A stretch of 49,015 nucleotides of DNA from Cytobacillus eiseniae (GTDB taxonomy: Bacteria > Bacillota > Bacilli > Bacillales > Cytobacillaceae). Location of the stretch: the NCBI RefSeq assembly GCF_017874625.1, contig NZ_JAGIKZ010000028.1:1-49015 (forward strand). The letters are read 5' to 3'. The translations under genes were made by a program, and so were the position numbers. Below the pieces are notes generated by a model. That model ran no database searches. It worked only from the letters and a program-made list of their open reading frames with translations, and was not told the DNA's origin. Every line of letters begins with the position of its first letter. Position 1 is the stretch's first letter. Positions 42,484-49,015 of this stretch are shown here, piece by piece.

Positions 42484-42846
42484 ATGATTACGAAGGCTGA
42501 CAAAAATGCAGTTCGTAAGAAAAGACATGGCCGTGTACGTGCTAAACTTTCAGGAACTGAAGCTCGTCCTCGTTTAAATGTGTTCCGCTCTAATAAGCAT
42601 ATTTATGCTCAATTAGTTGACGATGTAAAAGGAGTTACTTTAGCAAGTGCTTCTACTCTAGATAAAGAAGTAAGTCTAGAATCTACAAGTAACGTTGATG
42701 CAGCAGTTAAGGTCGGAGAACTAGTTGCAAAACGTGCGAACGAAAAAGGGATCAAATCTATCGTATTTGACCGTGGAGGATACCTTTATCATGGTCGCGT
42801 AAAAGCATTAGCTGAAGCGGCTCGTGAAAATGGACTAGAATTTTAA
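42484..42846 (+). CDS. rplR: Ribosomal protein L18
   Basis: L18 binds 5S rRNA and brings it to the 50S central protuberance with L5. The 120-residue protein has a basic N-terminal tail ([24 protein letters not shown]) and the core [23 protein letters not shown]. The C-terminus is [37 protein letters not shown] precedes the ATG. Length is normal. Confidence 0.98.
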   Translation: MITKADKNAVRKKRHGRVRAKLSGTEARPRLNVFRSNKHIYAQLVDDVKGVTLASASTLDKEVSLESTSNVDAAVKVGELVAKRANEKGIKSIVFDRGGYLYHGRVKALAEAARENGLEF

Positions 42847-42870
42847 TAGACAAAGGAGGGACACAAAAAG

Positions 42871-43371
42871 ATGCGTCGTATTGATCCAAACAAACTTGAA
42901 CTTGAAGAACGCGTAGTTACAGTTAATCGTGTAGCGAAAGTTGTTAAAGGTGGACGTCGTTTCCGTTTCTCTGCTCTTGTAGTAGTAGGCGACAAAAACG
43001 GTCATGTCGGCTTTGGTACTGGTAAAGCACAAGAAGTACCTGAAGCAATTCGTAAAGCGATTGAAGATGCGAAGAAAAACTTAATCGAAGTACCAATGGT
43101 TGGAACATCTATTCCACACCAAGTAATCGGTAATTTCGGTGCTGGTGAAGTTCTTTTAAAGCCAGCATATGAAGGTACGGGTGTTATCGCTGGTGGACCA
43201 GTTCGTGCGGTTCTAGAATTAGCTGGTGTTGGTGATATTTTATCTAAATCTTTAGGTACAAACACACCAATCAACATGGTTCGTGCAACATTGAACGGTT
43301 TACAACAATTAAAACGTGCTGAGGACGTAGCTAAATTACGTGGTAAATCAGTAGAAGAACTGTTAGGATAA
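42871..43371 (+). CDS. rpsE: Ribosomal protein S5
   Basis: S5 affects decoding accuracy and mRNA unwinding at the 30S entry site. The 166-residue protein has the N-terminal double-stranded-RNA-binding-like domain with the spectinomycin loop ([36 protein letters not shown]), which looks normal. The C-terminal domain has [37 protein letters not shown] precedes the ATG. rpmD follows 13 nt later. Confidence 0.98.
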   Translation: MRRIDPNKLELEERVVTVNRVAKVVKGGRRFRFSALVVVGDKNGHVGFGTGKAQEVPEAIRKAIEDAKKNLIEVPMVGTSIPHQVIGNFGAGEVLLKPAYEGTGVIAGGPVRAVLELAGVGDILSKSLGTNTPINMVRATLNGLQQLKRAEDVAKLRGKSVEELLG

Positions 43372-43384
43372 GGAGGGAAATCAA

Positions 43385-43567
43385 ATGGCGAATAAACTAG
43401 AAATTACCCTCACTCGCAGCGTAATCGGTCGCCCTGGTGACCAACGCGAAACAGTTAAAGCTCTAGGCTTACGTAAAATGCATCAAACAGTTGAACAACA
43501 AGATAATCCTGCTATTCGCGGTATGATCAACAAAGTTGCTCACCTTGTAACGGTAAAAGAAATTTAA
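43385..43567 (+). CDS. rpmD: Ribosomal protein L30
   Basis: L30 is a small 50S protein of 60 residues. It shows the family pattern [65 protein letters not shown] precedes the ATG and overlaps the rpsE stop region. It lies between rpsE and rplO as in most bacteria of this group. There is nothing unusual in the sequence. Confidence 0.98.
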   Translation: MANKLEITLTRSVIGRPGDQRETVKALGLRKMHQTVEQQDNPAIRGMINKVAHLVTVKEI

Positions 43568-43601
43568 TTATCACTCTTCTATAAAATAAGGAGGTGCCAA
43601 C

Positions 43602-44042
43602 ATGAAACTTCATGAATTAAAGCCTGCAGAAGGTTCCCGCGGGGAACGTAAACGTAAAGGCCGTGGTATCGGTACTGGTAACGGTAAAACTGCTGGTAAA
43701 GGTCATAAAGGTCAAAACGCTCGTTCCGGCGGCGGAGTTCGTCCTGGTTTTGAGGGTGGTCAAACACCATTATTTAGACGTTTACCAAAACGCGGTTTCA
43801 CAAATATTCACCGTAAAGAATATGCAATTGTGAACCTTGCTGCACTTAATCGTTTTGAAGATGGAACTGAAGTTACACCTGTACTTCTAGTTGAATCTGG
43901 TGTAGTTAGTAACGAAAAAGCAGGAATTAAAATTCTTGCTAAAGGCAAAGTTGAGAAAAAGCTTACAGTTAAAGCTCATAAATTCTCCTCTGCTGCAAAG
44001 GAAGCTATTGAAGCTGCCGGCGGTAAAACAGAGGTGATTTAA
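43602..44042 (+). CDS. rplO: Ribosomal protein L15
   Basis: L15 has a long Gly- and Arg-rich N-terminal tail that threads into 23S rRNA ([45 protein letters not shown]) and a globular C-terminal half with [14 protein letters not shown]. The protein has 146 residues. AAGGAGGTG precedes the ATG. Its stop overlaps the secY start by one base (TAATG), so translocon synthesis is tied to ribosome synthesis. Confidence 0.98.
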   Translation: MKLHELKPAEGSRGERKRKGRGIGTGNGKTAGKGHKGQNARSGGGVRPGFEGGQTPLFRRLPKRGFTNIHRKEYAIVNLAALNRFEDGTEVTPVLLVESGVVSNEKAGIKILAKGKVEKKLTVKAHKFSSAAKEAIEAAGGKTEVI

Positions 44043-45337
44043 TGTTTCAGACAATCTCCAATTTTATGCGCGTGGGTGATATAAGAAGAAAGATTATATA
44101 CACCCTTTTAATGCTGGTCGTGTTTCGCATCGGTACTTTTATACCAGTACCTGGTGTGAATGCTGACCTTTTAAAGGCTCAGGATGAACTAAATGCATTC
44201 GGTCTTTTAAATACCTTTGGCGGTGGTGCACTTCTGAACTTCTCCATTCTTGCGATGGGAATCATGCCGTACATTACAGCATCGATTATTATTCAGTTAT
44301 TACAAATGGACGTTGTGCCTAAGTTTACTGAATGGTCTAAGCAAGGAGAAGTTGGTCGTCGTAAATTAGCTCAATTTACCCGCTACTTTACTATTGTGCT
44401 TGGTTTCATCCAAGCTCTTGGTATGTCATATGGTTTTAATAACCTTGCTAATGGGCAATTGATCGAAAACCCTGGAATTGGTTCTTATTTGCTGATTGCT
44501 ACAGTATTAACTGCTGGAACTGCATTTTTACTGTGGTTAGGAGAACAAATCACTGAAAAGGGTGTTGGAAATGGAATTTCCATTATCATTTTCGCTGGGA
44601 TTGTAGCTGGTATTCCGTCTATCGTGAACCAGATTTATGCACAACAGTTTGAAAATGTTGGGGAACAACTATTCCTGCGCATCGTTACAGTCGTATTAAT
44701 TCTTCTTGCAGTTGTTGCAATCGTTGTTGGTACAATCTTTATCCAACAGGCTTTAAGAAAAATACCTATTCAATATGCTAAACGTATGGCAATCGGAAAG
44801 AATTCCGTTGGTGGACAAAATACTCACTTGCCATTAAAAGTTAATGCAGCTGGAGTTATTCCAGTTATCTTTGCAATTTCATTCATTATTACTCCTAGAA
44901 CCGTTGCAGGTTTCTTCGAGCAAAATGATGTTACTTTATGGATTCAAAGAGTATTTGATTATACGACACCAGTTGGAATGCTCATATACAGTGCATTAAT
45001 AATTGCTTTTACTTATTTCTATGCTTTTATCCAAGTCAACCCAGAACAAGTTTCGGATAATTTGAAGAAACAGGGTGGATATATTCCAGGCATTCGTCCA
45101 GGAAAAAGCACGCAGGAATATTTAACTCGCGTTTTATACCGTTTAACTTTTGTAGGTGCAATCTTCCTTACGGTGATCTCAATTTTGCCGATGTTTTTCA
45201 TTAATATCGCAGGATTGCCTGAATCAGCGCAAATTGGAGGAACTAGCTTGCTAATCGTTGTCGGTGTTGCGCTAGATACGATGAAACAACTTGAATCTCA
45301 ACTTGTTAAACGTCACTATAAAGGTTTTATTAAATAA
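44042..45337 (+). CDS. secY: SecY, protein translocase channel subunit
   Basis: SecY forms the membrane channel for protein export and insertion, with SecE (17420-17602) and SecG. The 431-residue protein has about ten hydrophobic membrane segments. The first follows DIRRKIIYTLLMLVVFRIGTFIPVPG, and the plug region contains GGGALLNFSILAMGIMPYITASIIIQLL. The cytosolic loop KKQGGYIPGIRPGKSTQEYL is a ribosome and SecA contact. The ribosome site CAGAGGTG lies in the end of rplO. A long hairpin follows before adk. Confidence 0.98.
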   Translation: MFQTISNFMRVGDIRRKIIYTLLMLVVFRIGTFIPVPGVNADLLKAQDELNAFGLLNTFGGGALLNFSILAMGIMPYITASIIIQLLQMDVVPKFTEWSKQGEVGRRKLAQFTRYFTIVLGFIQALGMSYGFNNLANGQLIENPGIGSYLLIATVLTAGTAFLLWLGEQITEKGVGNGISIIIFAGIVAGIPSIVNQIYAQQFENVGEQLFLRIVTVVLILLAVVAIVVGTIFIQQALRKIPIQYAKRMAIGKNSVGGQNTHLPLKVNAAGVIPVIFAISFIITPRTVAGFFEQNDVTLWIQRVFDYTTPVGMLIYSALIIAFTYFYAFIQVNPEQVSDNLKKQGGYIPGIRPGKSTQEYLTRVLYRLTFVGAIFLTVISILPMFFINIAGLPESAQIGGTSLLIVVGVALDTMKQLESQLVKRHYKGFIK

Positions 45338-45338
45338 G

Positions 45339-45378
45339 TTGGTTTTTAGGGGGCCGATACAAGTTCCCTAACAACCAA
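45339..45378 (+). other. Hairpin between secY and adk
   Basis: TTGGTT and TTAGGG (45339-45344, 45346-45351) pair with CCCTAA and AACCAA (45366-45371, 45373-45378), 12 bp with a single T/C mismatch, around GGCCGATACAAGTT. No T-run follows. Its 5' arm contains TTTTAGGGGG, nearly repeated as the adk ribosome site at 45384-45393. Confidence 0.6.
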
Positions 45379-45382
45379 TTAG

Positions 45383-46797
<1,415 letters not shown>

Positions 46798-46821
46798 TTG
46801 TTAAGTATTCATATATATCGT

Positions 46822-46851
46822 TTCAACTATGATCCGCTTTTGTGCTATAAT
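46822..46851 (+). promoter_or_regulatory. Extended -10 promoter before infA
   Basis: A perfect TATAAT (46846-46851) is preceded directly by TGC, an extended -10 element. The -35 TTCAAC (46822-46827) is weak, with an 18-nt spacer. It would give infA and the alpha operon an additional transcript with a leader of about 110 nt. That leader contains a possible TGCATTTGCATAG direct repeat near 46915-46928. Confidence 0.6.
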
Positions 46852-46970
46852 CGAAAGGTTGTAAGATTTAGATCTATTTACAGAAAATCCGGCGTGTAAT
46901 TGGGAAATAATCTGTGCATTTGCATAGATTTATGAATTCGTATTTGAAATGAAGAAGGGAGACTTGATCG

Positions 46971-47337
<367 letters not shown>

Positions 47338-47359
47338 TAACAAGGAGGTGCGCTCATTT

Positions 47360-47725
47360 ATGGCACGTATTGCTGGTGTAGATATTCCACGTGAAAAACG
47401 TGTAGTAATCTCATTAACTTACATCTATGGGATTGGTAAAAATACTGCTCAGAAAGTATTAGCTGATGCTGGTGTTTCTGAAGATACTCGTGTTCGTGAT
47501 TTAACGGAAGATGAGTTAAATAAAATTCGTGAAGTCATCGACAAATTAAAAGTTGAAGGTGACCTTCGTCGTGAAGTTTCCCTTAACATTAAGCGTTTAA
47601 TGGAAATTGGTAGCTATCGTGGTATTCGTCACCGTCGTGGTTTACCGGTTCGCGGACAAAACACTAAAAACAACGCTCGTACACGCAAAGGTCCTCGTAA
47701 GACTGTAGCGAACAAGAAGAAATAA
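47360..47725 (+). CDS. rpsM: Ribosomal protein S13
   Basis: S13 lies at the top of the 30S head and contacts the 50S and the P-site tRNA. The 121-residue protein starts [34 protein letters not shown]. It has the helix-turn-helix-like RRDVSL-type segment ([33 protein letters not shown]) and a basic tail. The ATG at 47360, after AAGGAGGTG, was preferred to an upstream in-frame start inside rpmJ. Confidence 0.98.
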   Translation: MARIAGVDIPREKRVVISLTYIYGIGKNTAQKVLADAGVSEDTRVRDLTEDELNKIREVIDKLKVEGDLRREVSLNIKRLMEIGSYRGIRHRRGLPVRGQNTKNNARTRKGPRKTVANKKK

Positions 47726-47746
47726 TCGGTAAAGGAGGTACTTTAA

Positions 47747-48136
<390 letters not shown>

Positions 48137-48141
48137 TTTTT

Positions 48142-48171
48142 CTGTATAGAATTTGTATCCTTGTCTATAAT
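48142..48171 (+). promoter_or_regulatory. Candidate promoter of rpoA
   Basis: A perfect TATAAT lies at 48166-48171, but the matching -35 (CTGTAT or TGTATA, 17-18 nt upstream) is poor. It is suggestive only. The leader contains the hairpin CGGTTAG-AATG-CTAGCCG (48259-48276), just before the rpoA ribosome site. Confidence 0.35.
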
Positions 48172-48309
48172 GGGATATGATGGAAATACTTTAAATTTAT
48201 ACAGAAATTTTAATCCAGTTGTTGTGCACAAAACGGGAACGTATACATGGGGGAATTTCGGTTAGAATGCTAGCCGGGGTTTCGACGTTTTGAAGGAGGG
48301 TATATTTTC

Positions 48310-49015
48310 ATGATCGAAATAGAAAAACCAAAAATCGAAACGGTTGAGATCAGCGATGATGCCAAGTACGGGAAGTTCGTCGTCGAGCCACTTGAGCGTG
48401 GATATGGGACTACTTTGGGTAACTCCTTACGTCGTATCCTTTTATCCTCACTCCCAGGTGCCGCAGTCACGTCGATTCAAATTGATGGGGTACTTCATGA
48501 GTTCTCAACAATTGAAGGCGTCGTAGAAGATGTAACATCTATCATTTTAAACATTAAAAAACTTGCACTAAAAATTTACTCTGATGAAGAGAAAACACTT
48601 GAAATTGATGTACAAGGTGAAGGTGTAGTAAAGGCTGCTGACATTACCCATGATAGTGATATTGAAATTCTGAATCCAGATCTTCATATTGCTACACTTG
48701 GAACAAATGGTCATTTACGTATGCGTTTAACTGCACAAAGAGGTCGTGGATACACACCTGCTGTTCAGAACAAAAGGGAAGATCAGCCAATTGGTGTGAT
48801 TCCAATTGATTCTATCTTTACACCGGTATCACGTGTTTCTTATCAAGTAGAAAATACGCGTGTAGGTCAAATGAGTAACTATGATAAGTTAACATTCGAT
48901 GTATGGACTGATGGAAGTACGGGTCCTCAAGATGCGGTTGCACTTGGTGCGAAGGTCTTAACTGAGCATTTAAATATCTTTGTTGGTTTAACTGACGAAG
49001 CACAAAATGCTGAAA
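48310..49015 (+). CDS. rpoA: RpoA, RNA polymerase alpha subunit (3' end beyond the window)
   Basis: The alpha subunit dimer starts assembly of RNA polymerase, and its C-terminal domain contacts UP elements and activators. The 235 visible codons cover the N-terminal domain: [15 protein letters not shown], the conserved [36 protein letters not shown], and [27 protein letters not shown] in near-family form. The frame is open to the window end, so the C-terminal domain lies outside. GAAGGAGGG precedes the ATG. rplQ would be expected next. Confidence 0.97.
   Translation, partial: MIEIEKPKIETVEISDDAKYGKFVVEPLERGYGTTLGNSLRRILLSSLPGAAVTSIQIDGVLHEFSTIEGVVEDVTSIILNIKKLALKIYSDEEKTLEIDVQGEGVVKAADITHDSDIEILNPDLHIATLGTNGHLRMRLTAQRGRGYTPAVQNKREDQPIGVIPIDSIFTPVSRVSYQVENTRVGQMSNYDKLTFDVWTDGSTGPQDAVALGAKVLTEHLNIFVGLTDEAQNAE

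Overview
The window is a stretch of chromosome from a low-GC Gram-positive bacterium of the family Bacillaceae. Gene order from ctsR to rpoA follows the Bacillus subtilis core region almost gene for gene. The proteins closely resemble their Bacillus counterparts: McsB arginine kinase, DisA, Mini-RNase III, Rae1, SigH, zinc-type L33, S14 and L36. Ribosome binding sites are strong AAGGAGG types, TTG and GTG starts are common, and promoters are of SigA type. All 60 protein genes lie on the + strand. None is broken; only rpoA is cut, by the window end. I do not name a species.

Layout. 1-660: a gene-free region with a composite repeat, the ctsR promoter and a CtsR operator. 662-7839: the class III heat-shock operon ctsR-mcsA-mcsB-clpC, a terminator, then radA-disA. 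8047-11916: yacL, ispD, ispF, gltX. 11917-12640: a Cys T-box leader and a repeat. 12641-16374: cysE, cysS, mrnC, rlmB, rae1. 16445-18454: sigH, rpmGB, secE, nusG. 18696-21918: rplK, rplA, rplJ, rplL and a methyltransferase gene. 22282-29589: rpoB and rpoC. 29735-34462: ybxF, rpsL, rpsG, fusA, tuf. 34882-49015: the S10-spc-alpha supercluster from rpsJ to rpoA, with secY, adk, map and infA inside.

The genes make most of the machinery for protein synthesis: ribosomal proteins, elongation and initiation factors, RNA polymerase, two aminoacyl-tRNA synthetases, an rRNA methyltransferase and a 23S rRNA maturation nuclease. They also cover export (SecY, SecE), nascent-chain processing (Map) and quality control of proteins and DNA (CtsR/McsAB/ClpC, RadA, DisA). 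Control is visible as SigA-like promoters, a CtsR box, a T-box riboswitch, a probable L1-binding leader, an L10 leader and several intrinsic terminators inside the operons.

The least ordinary feature is a family of dispersed intergenic repeats. There are four long, strongly folding copies (about 75-376, 12244-12423, 17678-17858 and 22123-22248) and three short or decayed copies. All face the same way as transcription, and most sit between an intrinsic terminator and the next gene. Two copies show a compensating base-pair change. One short copy lies exactly in the apical loop of Stem II of the Cys T-box. I found no CRISPR array, phage gene, transposase, tRNA or rRNA gene.
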